A DNA stretch of 64,000 nt from Blastocatellia bacterium. Lineage in GTDB: Bacteria; Acidobacteriota; Blastocatellia; HR10; J050. The position numbers and the translations under genes were made by a program. The notes beneath the pieces were generated by a model that was given only the letters and a program-made list of their open reading frames with translations, did no database searches and had not been told where the DNA came from. Where the stretch lies: the NCBI GenBank assembly GCA_026985075.1, contig JALSQX010000020.1, positions 62,001-126,000 on the forward strand. Reading direction: 5' to 3'. Shown here piece by piece: positions 44,517 through 52,566 of this stretch; position 1 is the stretch's first letter; each line of letters opens with the position of its first letter.

Positions 44517-46079
44517 TCAATGTCCCCCGCGGATCTCGGCATCGGCGACCGGAGAGAACCGGCCTCGCCCGAGAGCGCGCCCGAGGCGCGCGCGAAGCCG
44601 CTGAAACGCGTACCGATCTTCCCGATCGACGCCCATCAGGAACAAGCTCGCGCCATATGTTGACACCATGATCAATCCCAGAGCGAGGAAAGCGACGTAT
44701 TTCTGGCCCGGCAAGAACGTATGCGACAGCGCACCGATGCCGGTGGCGATAGCACCCGCAATGAGAACCTTAATGTAACTCATATGTAGCGGATGCAACT
44801 TCATGTCCCGATAGGCGATGCCCGCGGCCAGGGCATTGGCCAACACCACAGAACCGGCAAAAGCCAGCGCCGCTCCCACGATCCCGTGAGACGGCACGAG
44901 CCCGATGTTCAACCCCAGAGCGACCACGCCACTAATGACGCGGATGGCCAGCGACGTTTTGGATCGTCCCGACATGATGATGGCCGTCTCGGACGGCCCC
45001 ACAGCATAACTGAAGAAAACGGCCAGCGTCACGATACTGACGGCTTGTGCCGCCGATTCGAACTGCTCTCCCAGAACGGGAATCACGGCTCGCGGAAAGA
45101 AGATGAGCATGGCGAATGCCGGCACGGTCAGTAGCATCATCCAGCGGGTGACCGTCTGAAACCCACGCCGGAGCTCATCGAACCGGGCTTCGGCGTGCAA
45201 GGGGGCGATGTGCGGCGTATAGGCCTTCTGGAAGGCGCTGGTGATCAACGTATTGAGGCTGGCCAATCGAAGTGCGAACGTGTACAGCGTGATCTCCGCC
45301 GGTCCGCGAAACGCTCCCAGTAACAGGATATCGGCGCGTCGAGACGCCCGGCTCACCAGATTCCGCAGCAACAGCGGCCAGGAGAAACTCAACAGCTCGC
45401 GGAACTGAAAGACGGGACGCACGCCTTTGAAACGATGATGAAAGGCGCGGAAGAAATACCCATAAGCCACCATCACCGACGCGGCCACGGCCATCAAGTA
45501 AGCGATGATGAGCCCATCCAATCGGTATCCCATGAGAAACAACACCAGCGCCACGCCCACTCTGACCGCTGGCTCGATCACGCTGTTGACATAGATCTGC
45601 GGTTTGAACCGCTTGAGGCCGACCAGCGAGCGCAACCAGATGCCGGTCAGCGCCAACCAGGGCAAGGCTACGGCGAGCGATTCGAGGACCAGCGTCAATC
45701 GCTGCCGATTGCCGAACATGTGTCTCACGATGGGATCGGCGGCGACGAACAGAATCACTCCAACGAACAGAGCGAACGGAACGCTCAGCCCGAGGGCGCT
45801 CCAGATGATCCCTTTGAGTCGAGCTTCATCGCCCCGGTCGGCATACAGAGAGACGAAGCGAATGAGCCCCTTGCCGAATCCCAAATTGATGACGACCGAA
45901 ACCAGCCGAACGAGGGTGAATCCCAGTACGAACAAGCCGAAGACTTTCAACCCATAGAGTTTGGCGATACCGACGGCGAAGGCGAATCCGAAAAGTTTGT
46001 CCAACACATTCCCGACTAAAACCACGCCACTATCCACGCCCAGCTTGTGCACCTGTTGATACGACTGACTATCGGTCAT
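44517..46079 (-). CDS. wzx: Wzx-type polysaccharide flippase (MOP superfamily)
   Basis: The 520-residue protein is polytopic with about 12-14 hydrophobic segments, the pattern of Wzx/MATE-type flippases that move lipid-linked glycan repeat units across the inner membrane. Recognisable features are the N-terminal GVVLVGNVLDKLFGF helix, VINLGFGKGLIRFV and the SFSWPLLLRNLVSRASRRADILLLG segment. The ATG at 46079 follows GGTGGAG. It opens the minus-strand block behind a consensus promoter. The presence of a flippase indicates that a glycan made inside is exported. Confidence 0.9.
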   Translation of the reverse strand: MTDSQSYQQVHKLGVDSGVVLVGNVLDKLFGFAFAVGIAKLYGLKVFGLFVLGFTLVRLVSVVINLGFGKGLIRFVSLYADRGDEARLKGIIWSALGLSVPFALFVGVILFVAADPIVRHMFGNRQRLTLVLESLAVALPWLALTGIWLRSLVGLKRFKPQIYVNSVIEPAVRVGVALVLFLMGYRLDGLIIAYLMAVAASVMVAYGYFFRAFHHRFKGVRPVFQFRELLSFSWPLLLRNLVSRASRRADILLLGAFRGPAEITLYTFALRLASLNTLITSAFQKAYTPHIAPLHAEARFDELRRGFQTVTRWMMLLTVPAFAMLIFFPRAVIPVLGEQFESAAQAVSIVTLAVFFSYAVGPSETAIIMSGRSKTSLAIRVISGVVALGLNIGLVPSHGIVGAALAFAGSVVLANALAAGIAYRDMKLHPLHMSYIKVLIAGAIATGIGALSHTFLPGQKYVAFLALGLIMVSTYGASLFLMGVDREDRYAFQRLRARLGRALGRGRFSPVADAEIRGGH

Positions 46080-46182
46080 CTCCACCTTCGCCTCTCCGTC
46101 GCCTTCGAGTCGATGGCTGCATGAAGGCACGCTGCATGGAAGTCTCCCTATCGCTATGTCATCGCCCTGTCAATCGCGGGGT

Positions 46183-46212
46183 ATTATAGCTGGAGACTAT
46201 TCATTGTGTCTA
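46183..46212 (-). promoter_or_regulatory. Promoter of the flippase-led block
   Basis: On the minus strand TAGACA (46207-46212) and a perfect TATAAT (46183-46188) are 18 bp apart. The leader would be about 97 nt. All genes down to 32.6 kb follow on the same strand with short gaps or overlaps. Confidence 0.7.
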
Positions 46213-46348
46213 TCGATGAAATTGGTTCACTGCTCGGGCGCTGCGGACATTGAGGAGATGTTCCCTCTCGTTCATTGAACCGTATGATTCCGGGATCATC
46301 TCAGCCCGATCGTCATGGGACGAGGGAGAGTCGCCCGAGTGCCGTCGG

Positions 46349-48037
46349 TCATCCCAGATATCCGAGATCCCGTAATCGTTCCTCGATCGCCGTCTGCTCG
46401 GCTTCATCGTAGCCCGGGGATATCGGCTCCCCGATGGATTCGGCGTCGCAATATTGAGGTGGATGAGCCGCCAGGAAATCCTCGGTGAACATCTCCGTCA
46501 GCACGCGCCCATCCATGTCCCGGGGAATGGGTACGCCCGAGAGATACAACACGGTGGGCGCCAGATCGATGAGGCGCGCCTCCTGGAGACACACCCCTGG
46601 TTTGATGCCGCGTCCCATGGCCAGGAGGATACCGCGATCATCGTGGTGGCCGGGAATATTCTTGACGCGGAAGAATTGATCCCGCGCGCGCCGCCGAATG
46701 CGTCCGCTGGTGGTGAAATTTTTTCTCGGATCGTCGTGGCCGGTGTTCTCCAGCAGAATGATGTCCGCCGCTCGGTCCACCCAGTCTCCAGCATAAACCT
46801 CTGTACGCCGGGCGACGCGAGCGAACACGGGAGCGCCCGTTTCGGGATCTCGAATCTCCCGCAACTCGTCCATGAGAGCGGTCACCGTTCGATCATATGC
46901 CTCGGGCTCAACAATGCCCATGGGTTCGCGTCCTCTCACATTCAATCGAACTCCTTGACCATTGATGTAATAAGCGCGCGTCTGCGACCAGTCGATGACT
47001 CGCAGTTGAGCCCGCACGCCGAGAGCTCGTCGATTCATCCTCCGCTGGCGAAGGGCCGGCAGGGGGAGCGCATTTTTGGCCGCCCGGGCCCAGCGATAGA
47101 GTGTCGGGCGTTGACGCAAGAAGCGCATCATGAGGGAGCTCACATCGATCGTGGGGCGATCGGCCAGAGCCAGCCAGCCCCGTTGCCATAACCAGTGATT
47201 GACGAAGAACGTCTTGTACGTGCCGCAAAATCCATGATCGGAGAGGACGAGGAGCGTAGACGTCTCATCCAGACGTTCGATGAACTCTCCGATCACTCCA
47301 TCCAGAAACTCGTATAATTCGATCACCACCGATCGATAACGGGCGGCTCGGCGGGCGTCGTAGGTGGGATGCCGTTCATCCAGATCGTCCCAGAGGAAAT
47401 GATGGACGCGATCGGTCTCGGTGAACACGCCGGCGAACACATCCGGATTGACGACGTCCAGAATGTAACGCATAGCCCGAGCTCGGATGTCCAGCCGCTC
47501 GCGCAGATGCCGACGCAACCACGCTTTTCGTCCCAGACGATCCCGACGCCCGATGTTCAACTCGATCGTATATTCGGGAACGGCCGCCAAAAGATCCCGA
47601 GCAAATTCGGGCGGATAGGTGGCCTGACGCCACTCGGGAGCATCCATGCCGCCGACGATCGCGCCATTGATCGGACGCGGTGGATAGGTATAGGGCATAT
47701 TGATGACCGCCACTCGCCGTCCCGCTTCGCTGAGCAATTCCCACACCGTGGGCGATCGAATATCGGCGCCACTGGCCAGAGCGAGGTCGTATTGACCGGG
47801 CCGAAGAGCAAAAAACCCGAACAGGCCGTGCTTGCCCGCATTCTTGCCGGTCATGAAGCTGGACCATCCCACCGGGCTGTTCGGCGGGATGGTGGAGCGG
47901 AGGATGCCGCTCGCTCCGCGCTCCCGGAGAGAGGCCAGCGCCGGCAGGCGACCCGAAGCGATGAGCGGATCGAGAACGCGAAACGTGGCTCCATCTAACC
48001 CCAGGATGAAAACTTTACTCCGCGTCGAGTCGATCAT
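46349..48037 (-). CDS. Alkaline-phosphatase-superfamily protein, paralogue 6
   Basis: The 562-residue protein has D14 (ILGLDGATF), nucleophile Ser54 in PPNSPVGW, MTGKNAGKHGLFGF, FTETDRVHHFLW, VLSDHGFCG, a histidine in PGHHDDRG and the end EERLRDLGYLG. It matches paralogue 3 best (same WSRTRAYY-type and NFxxGRxxRRR stretches). The ATG at 48037 is supported by a promoter directly upstream (48092-48121), which rules out the earlier in-frame start at 48121. It is transcribed separately from the flippase-led block. Confidence 0.89.
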   Translation of the reverse strand: MIDSTRSKVFILGLDGATFRVLDPLIASGRLPALASLRERGASGILRSTIPPNSPVGWSSFMTGKNAGKHGLFGFFALRPGQYDLALASGADIRSPTVWELLSEAGRRVAVINMPYTYPPRPINGAIVGGMDAPEWRQATYPPEFARDLLAAVPEYTIELNIGRRDRLGRKAWLRRHLRERLDIRARAMRYILDVVNPDVFAGVFTETDRVHHFLWDDLDERHPTYDARRAARYRSVVIELYEFLDGVIGEFIERLDETSTLLVLSDHGFCGTYKTFFVNHWLWQRGWLALADRPTIDVSSLMMRFLRQRPTLYRWARAAKNALPLPALRQRRMNRRALGVRAQLRVIDWSQTRAYYINGQGVRLNVRGREPMGIVEPEAYDRTVTALMDELREIRDPETGAPVFARVARRTEVYAGDWVDRAADIILLENTGHDDPRKNFTTSGRIRRRARDQFFRVKNIPGHHDDRGILLAMGRGIKPGVCLQEARLIDLAPTVLYLSGVPIPRDMDGRVLTEMFTEDFLAAHPPQYCDAESIGEPISPGYDEAEQTAIEERLRDLGYLG

Positions 48038-48091
48038 GAGGGCTTCAGCGTCCCCGTCTGGCCGATGATGGTCATTCCTTTCACGGCGGCT

Positions 48092-48121
48092 ATTATACTC
48101 AGGGGAAACCGATGAGTTCAA
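48092..48121 (-). promoter_or_regulatory. Promoter of paralogue 6
   Basis: On the minus strand TTGAAC (48116-48121) and a perfect TATAAT (48092-48097) are 18 bp apart; the start point near 48085 is about 48 nt before the ATG at 48037. Confidence 0.7.
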
Positions 48122-48174
48122 TCACCACATTGTTTCGCTCCCGCGAGCCGCTCCCCTCTGCCTCATGCGCGAAG

Positions 48175-50526
48175 TTATCGGCGGGAAGAAGATGGTGGAG
48201 AAGTTGGCGAAAGTTGGAGAATGCACTCGGCATTCTCCTCGATGATGATCTTACGATCGGCGGGGACGTTTTCGCACACCTGAACGATGCCGCTCGGCCA
48301 GCGCACTTCTACACGCTCAGCCCGCTCATGTTCTCCCAAACCGAACACCTGCTCCAGACTGTTAGTGGCCAGATGCATATCCGCTCCGGAGAGTTCGCGC
48401 ATTTGCGTCGTTTCCCCGGACGTGACCAGGATCTTGGCTCCAAAGGCATCGCGGTTACTGATTGTGCCTCTCAACCGGATATTCAACCAATGATGCCCGG
48501 TGTTCAGATCGTTCCGAAGCAACACGCCTTCCTCGCTCACGTTGGCCAAATAGATGTCCAGATCTCCATCATTATCGATGTCACCGAAGGTCGCTCCTCG
48601 GGTGAATCCAGGATAATCCACTCCGTAAAGGCGACCGACTTCGGTGAACGTGCCATTGCGATTGTTGCGAAAGAGCAAGTTGGGTTGGGCGAGCGCGATG
48701 GGATAATTCCCCATCATCCCCACCCAACCGGCACTGAGGTAATAATCGACCCATCCATCGAGATCGAAGTCCCAGGGATTCACTCCCCAGGTGCAAATCA
48801 TCCACGTCGTTCCGGCAAACGGCCCCGTCGTCGGAACGGCTACGTCCAGGCCCCATTCATGAGCCGCCTCGGCGAAGGTGCCATCTCCGTTGTTCCGGTG
48901 GAACGCGGCGGCCCCACAATTCGAAATGAGGTAATCGAGATCTCCGTCATTATCGACATCGCCCGCGCCGATACCCATTCCCCAGAGTCGAGAATCGAAT
49001 CCCACCAGGGGACCCACTTCGGTGAATACCCATCCGCCGCGACCATCAGGGCCGTCGTTGCGGTACAGCGTATTGGGATAATCGGTGAATGCCCCAAAAT
49101 CGTTGACTACGGCCAGATCGACGTCCCCATCATTATCGTAATCCGTCCACAGCGCAGCTAAGGTGCGTCCACGATTATCGACGCCATACTCGGCGCCCAC
49201 TTCAGTGAACGTGCCATCACCATTATTGCGATAGAGATAGTTCGGTCGTCCCGGCGCTCCCACGAACTCCGGTGGCGGCGATTGCGGCGAAATATTGCCT
49301 ACATACAAGTCAAGATAGCCGTCACTATTATAATCGCCCCAGGCGATGCTCACGCTGAAATCATGAGGGTCGCCACCCACACCGGCCTCTGCCGTGACGT
49401 CGGTGAACGTGCCGTCACCATTGTTATGATAGAGAATATTCGTGCCCTGGCGCGTCGTGATGAACAGGTCTCGAAATCCGTCATTATCATAATCGCCCCA
49501 GGCCACGCCACGGCTCAACGCTCCCGCGGCCATGACGCCGGCGCGCTCGGCGACTTCGGTGAACGTCCCATCGCCATTATTGCGATAAAGGAAGCTCCGG
49601 CCTTGATCGGTGACGTACAAATCGAGCCACCCATCGTTATCGTAATCACCGAAGGCGGCACCACCCCGCAATCCACGACCGGGTTGAGGCAACCGATTCA
49701 CGCCCGCCGACCGGGAAATGTCGACGAAGGGGAACTCGCCTTGATGATAGAGGGAGACGTAGAATTCATCGGCATCGAGGGTCTCGCCGTCATCGCTCAT
49801 GACGCGTCCCACAATCCGAGCATACCCCGTCCTCGTGGTGTAGCGAGACAACCGTTCCACGCTCGTCAGGATCAGTTCCTGTTTAGGAGACAGCGTCAAG
49901 GGCCTCTCATCGAGGATGAATGTCTCCCCCGTGGGCACAGTGAGAGACACCCGGTAGGTTCCCACGACGGGTTGAGTCGTCGTGTTGGTCAATCGCTGAA
50001 CGAACGTCACGGGTTCATCCATCCGCTCGCGCCGCTTGGTCGGCCACAATCGAATCCGAATGGGGGGAGGATGATAGAGCGCCGGATCGAGGACGGCCTC
50101 TACCTCCACTTCATGCCAACGCCCACCGGCGTCCCGCGCCGTCAGGCGAATGGTATTTCGACCTTGCGCCAGGCAGCACACTGTAGCCGTGAATCGACCG
50201 TCGATGACGGGAACGGGAACGCCGGGTAATTCATCGTGGCGTCGACCGAGAATGACCACCGGCGCTCCCAGGCGAATGGCATACACTGTTTCAATCGTCG
50301 GATCGCTGACCACCCCAACGAGCGTGAGCGGATTCCGCCCAATCCGCAACTGGTCCGGTGGCGTCAGAACCCGGATGACCGAATCTTGCGAAGGAGCGAT
50401 ATCCCCGGACAATCCCACACTCATGAGGAGAAGCCCGATCAGGAGTCCACCGCGCAGGAGGCGGCCTCCCCTGAGGAGATGTTCTCTCCTTATTGAGCGG
50501 ACGTATTGCCGTCTTCCGTCTCTCAT
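48175..50526 (-). CDS. Exported FG-GAP/ASPIC-UnbV (CRTAC1-type) protein A
   Basis: The 783-residue protein has a signal segment (LLRGGLLIGLLLMSVGLSG), two Ig-like beta domains (about 50-260), then about seven FG-GAP/VCBS repeats with calcium loops of the form DYDNDGxxDLY, and a C-terminal ASPIC/UnbV domain (LNIRLRGTISNRDAFGAKI to RVEVRWPSGI). Such proteins are exported beta-propellers of unknown chemistry. The ATG at 50526 has GGAGG six bases before it. It is divergent from the ACP operon in the ancestral arrangement and now separated from it by the hicBA block. Confidence 0.88.
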   Translation of the reverse strand: MRDGRRQYVRSIRREHLLRGGRLLRGGLLIGLLLMSVGLSGDIAPSQDSVIRVLTPPDQLRIGRNPLTLVGVVSDPTIETVYAIRLGAPVVILGRRHDELPGVPVPVIDGRFTATVCCLAQGRNTIRLTARDAGGRWHEVEVEAVLDPALYHPPPIRIRLWPTKRRERMDEPVTFVQRLTNTTTQPVVGTYRVSLTVPTGETFILDERPLTLSPKQELILTSVERLSRYTTRTGYARIVGRVMSDDGETLDADEFYVSLYHQGEFPFVDISRSAGVNRLPQPGRGLRGGAAFGDYDNDGWLDLYVTDQGRSFLYRNNGDGTFTEVAERAGVMAAGALSRGVAWGDYDNDGFRDLFITTRQGTNILYHNNGDGTFTDVTAEAGVGGDPHDFSVSIAWGDYNSDGYLDLYVGNISPQSPPPEFVGAPGRPNYLYRNNGDGTFTEVGAEYGVDNRGRTLAALWTDYDNDGDVDLAVVNDFGAFTDYPNTLYRNDGPDGRGGWVFTEVGPLVGFDSRLWGMGIGAGDVDNDGDLDYLISNCGAAAFHRNNGDGTFAEAAHEWGLDVAVPTTGPFAGTTWMICTWGVNPWDFDLDGWVDYYLSAGWVGMMGNYPIALAQPNLLFRNNRNGTFTEVGRLYGVDYPGFTRGATFGDIDNDGDLDIYLANVSEEGVLLRNDLNTGHHWLNIRLRGTISNRDAFGAKILVTSGETTQMRELSGADMHLATNSLEQVFGLGEHERAERVEVRWPSGIVQVCENVPADRKIIIEENAECILQLSPTSPPSSSRR

Positions 50527-50548
50527 CAAGACCCTCCCAGTCGGGATT

Positions 50549-50578
50549 ATTAGACACGCTTTCCCGGACTCTTGTCAA
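50549..50578 (-). promoter_or_regulatory. Promoter of protein A, partly inside the 45-bp repeat
   Basis: On the minus strand a perfect TTGACA (50573-50578) and TCTAAT (50549-50554) are 18 bp apart, with a start point near 50542. The -35 box and spacer lie inside repeat copy 1; the second copy at 52142-52186 keeps the -35 box but has TCTCAT in place of the -10. Confidence 0.7.
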
Positions 50579-50596
50579 GCCGATGTGAGGACGATG
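50552..50596. repeat. 45-bp direct repeat, copy 1
   Basis: The sequence from AGACACGCTTTCCCGG to GAGGACGATG occurs again, base for base, at 52142-52186, a distance of 1590 bp. This copy forms the upstream end of protein A's promoter. Confidence 0.95.
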
Positions 50597-50599
50597 ATC

Positions 50600-50660
50600 G
50601 GCGCCATGATGGGACGCCGTGGAGTACGTCCCGATACGTCATCGCAGGCGGGCAGCTCAC
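50600..50660 (-). pseudogene. hicA remnant truncated at the 45-bp repeat
   Basis: Read from GTG at 50660, overlapping the hicB remnant stop, the frame gives a HicA-like start ending in TYRDVLH and then leaves the family pattern near 50618, close to repeat copy 1. Only about 14 codons of the toxin remain. Low resolution because the piece is short. Confidence 0.45.
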
Positions 50661-50929
50661 GTTTCCACCGCTCCCACTTCTATCCCAACCGGAATCTTCA
50701 TTGTCGTCTTCCGTCGCCGCCGTTCCAACAACGCGTTCGCTTTCGGTGGTAGGGGATCACCGTGCTCTCAGGTATGACGCGATCGGTTTACGAGCGGCGT
50801 CTTGAGCAATCTCCATCGTCTCGACGACCGTTCGCCCCTGTGCCACTAATCCTTGTAGCTCATCGCTGGTCGCCAGGCATCCCCCTCTTCCAGCGGTTCA
50901 ATCTGAATGATGATGAGCACTTCAGCCAT
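50657..50929 (-). pseudogene. Decayed hicB-like antitoxin gene
   Basis: The ATG at 50929 follows AGGTAAG and starts MAEVLIIIQIEPLEEG, like HicB-family antitoxins. A one-base loss in a G-run near 50886 shifts the frame; in the new frame the family pattern continues as CLATSDELQG and LVAQGRTVVETMEIAQD. A one-base gain near 50767 returns to the first frame, which reads GDPLPPKANALLERRRRKT and ends at 50657. The two opposite shifts leave the total length a multiple of three (about 90 codons). Clearly homologous but broken, unless both shifts are sequencing errors. Confidence 0.75.
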
Positions 50930-51315
50930 TTCACTTACCTCGCACGATCGGATTCGCCTGGGGCTTTCCCTCTGGGCGATGGCGCAACGTGCTCCAGACA
51001 CACTTCCAATCCAGATGATCAATACTCCCCGTCCAACCCCTCGCCTCTTCAACCTCGCGTTCCCCGCCCACAAGCCTCGTCGCTAACCGGTCAGTTCTTC
51101 AAGCGTTACGTCCAAGGTGCAGAGGAAACCTCTTCATCCTTCAATCATTCCTGGTTGCTGGGAAGCAATGATGAGCGACAATCCAGGCCATCCACCGTGC
51201 AAGACTTCTCGCTGTCCTACTTGCTATATGCCAGTGCGGCGCGAGGACATGAGTCGCCCGGATAAATCCGTTGGCTGCGATCGCTCGCTTGAGGAAGGTC
51301 ATGAGACTTCTTTCA
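50930..51315. other. Non-coding stretch inside the toxin-antitoxin block
   Basis: No gene is supported between the hicB remnant and the intact hicA. Frames that remain open on the plus strand have no domain. No transposase or recombinase was seen. Confidence 0.5.
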
Positions 51316-51537
51316 TCACAATGCTTCGAACTCGTCAGGAGTCAACCCCGCCTGTCGCAAGATGCTGCGCAGGGTGCCAACAGCTATCTCACGGTGGCGC
51401 GAAACAACAGCCGTGCGCACACCTTCGTTCGTTTGCTTGGCGAACTTTACATGACTGCCTTTCTGGCTTACTTCAGTGAAGCCCGCCGCTTCCAATGTGC
51501 GCTTAACTTCACGGTAAGGCAGCGGGCTAAGCGGCAT
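51316..51537 (-). CDS. hicA: HicA mRNA-interferase toxin
   Basis: HicA is a small double-stranded-RNA-binding-fold RNase that cleaves mRNA. The 73-residue product has the family start PLPYREVKRTLEAAGF and the catalytic histidine in GSHVKF, then the VSRHREIAVGTLRSILRQAG end. Its ATG (51537) overlaps the stop of hicB, so the pair is translationally coupled with antitoxin first. It is the intact counterpart of the remnant 0.7 kb away. Confidence 0.93.
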   Translation of the reverse strand: MPLSPLPYREVKRTLEAAGFTEVSQKGSHVKFAKQTNEGVRTAVVSRHREIAVGTLRSILRQAGLTPDEFEAL

Positions 51538-51733
51538 GCACTTCAACCTCTATTTGGTGCATCCGGGGAGCCACGGTCGCCCGCGGTTCCTCAAAATGCA
51601 ACGCCAACGCTTCGCGCAGATTCGCCAACGCCTCCTCCTCGCTCTCCCCTTGACTGGCCACGTCCACCTCCAAACACTGCGCCACAAACCAACGGCCTTC
51701 CCGCCACACACTGGCTGTAAACGTCTTCTTCAT
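51527..51733 (-). CDS. hicB: HicB antitoxin
   Basis: The 68-residue antitoxin has the HicB partial RNase H-like fold: TASVWREGRWFVAQCLEVDVASQGES and EEALANLREALALHFEE. It lacks a separate C-terminal DNA-binding domain, as in short HicB forms. The ATG at 51733 follows GGAGG. It neutralises the HicA encoded just after it and may repress the operon. Confidence 0.92.
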   Translation of the reverse strand: MKKTFTASVWREGRWFVAQCLEVDVASQGESEEEALANLREALALHFEEPRATVAPRMHQIEVEVHAA

Positions 51734-52141
51734 CACTCATGCCTCCGCTATTTCAATACACACTCCTGTTCGCATCGCCTATTCGCCAACGGCTCGACGT
51801 TGTCCTTATTTCGCCCTCTCCGCATTCATAGGGACTGCTCGACGCTCATCGCCTTCATCAACGTTCGACGCCCATCCACGATTATATGTGCCCACCTGAG
51901 CGCTGTCGGGTTTCACCATCAGCCTTTCCCGCAACGAGAATTTCTACCATTGCCTATGGCCCCCTCCTTGTCCCCATCAGGACTTCTACCGGATCGACCG
52001 TCAAATGGTGCCGAATCGTATCCGACGGAAGATGACCCCCCCAATGACAGAAGGCGATCAACGGCCCCATTGACGGCGATCACTCATTCACAACCCACTA
52101 TAACCTCTGTGACGGCGCGCAACCTCGGCCACTACATCATG
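51734..52141. other. Non-coding stretch before repeat copy 2
   Basis: No gene is supported in these 408 bp. It is part of the block bounded by the 45-bp repeats and holds the presumed hicBA promoter, although no strong -35/-10 pair was identified. Confidence 0.5.
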
Positions 52142-52186
52142 AGACACGCTTTCCCGGACTCTTGTCAAGCCGATGTGAGGACGATG
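52142..52186. repeat. 45-bp direct repeat, copy 2
   Basis: Identical to 50552-50596. This copy lies just before the promoter of the ACP operon. Confidence 0.95.
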
Positions 52187-52197
52187 CTTCCACTCGG

Positions 52198-52226
52198 TTG
52201 ACAGAACCGAGGAAGGTGACAATAAT
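52198..52226 (+). promoter_or_regulatory. Promoter of the ACP-KASIII operon
   Basis: A perfect TTGACA (52198-52203) and AATAAT (52221-52226) are 17 bp apart; the start point near 52233 gives about 59 nt of leader before the ACP gene. Confidence 0.7.
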
Positions 52227-52291
52227 AACACCGCCAGAATAGCCCGGAGGGAAGGACACATCCGGCAAACACGGCGACAGAGGGGAATGAC

Positions 52292-52546
52292 ATGAGCGAT
52301 GTATTTGTTCGGTTCCGCCAGATGGTGGCCGCCGTTCGAGGCATCGATGAGGACCGCATCACGCCCGAATCGCGGCTCGTCGAAGATCTGGAGGCGGATT
52401 CCATCGATATTGTCGAACTGATGCTGGATGCCGAGCGCGAATTCGGCATCAGTATCGAGAAACAGGAAGCGCAATCGTTGCGCACGGTCGGCGAGATCGT
52501 CAGCTTCATCGAGGCGCGCCTGGCCGAACAGTCAACGTCGAGTTGA
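52292..52546 (+). CDS. Acyl carrier protein
   Basis: The 84-residue protein is a stand-alone ACP. The phosphopantetheine attachment serine is S37 in DLEADSIDIVEL, where the usual DSL is DSI. The acidic helices around it (IDEDRITPESRLVEDLEAD) match the ACP fold. It sits directly before two KASIII genes, outside any fatty-acid (fab) cluster, so it is probably a dedicated carrier for the pathway encoded here. The ATG has GAGGGG seven bases before it. Confidence 0.94.
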   Translation: MSDVFVRFRQMVAAVRGIDEDRITPESRLVEDLEADSIDIVELMLDAEREFGISIEKQEAQSLRTVGEIVSFIEARLAEQSTSS

Positions 52547-52566
52547 AGGGACGGAGAGGTGATGTC

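Noticed and set aside
50762-51265. A 167-codon plus-strand frame inside the toxin-antitoxin block
   Set aside because: It overlaps the decayed hicB on the other strand, has odd composition and no recognisable domain or ribosome site.
50552-52186. Insertion sequence bounded by the 45-bp repeats
   Set aside because: There is no transposase, no terminal inverted repeat, and the direct repeat is far longer than normal target duplications of insertion sequences.
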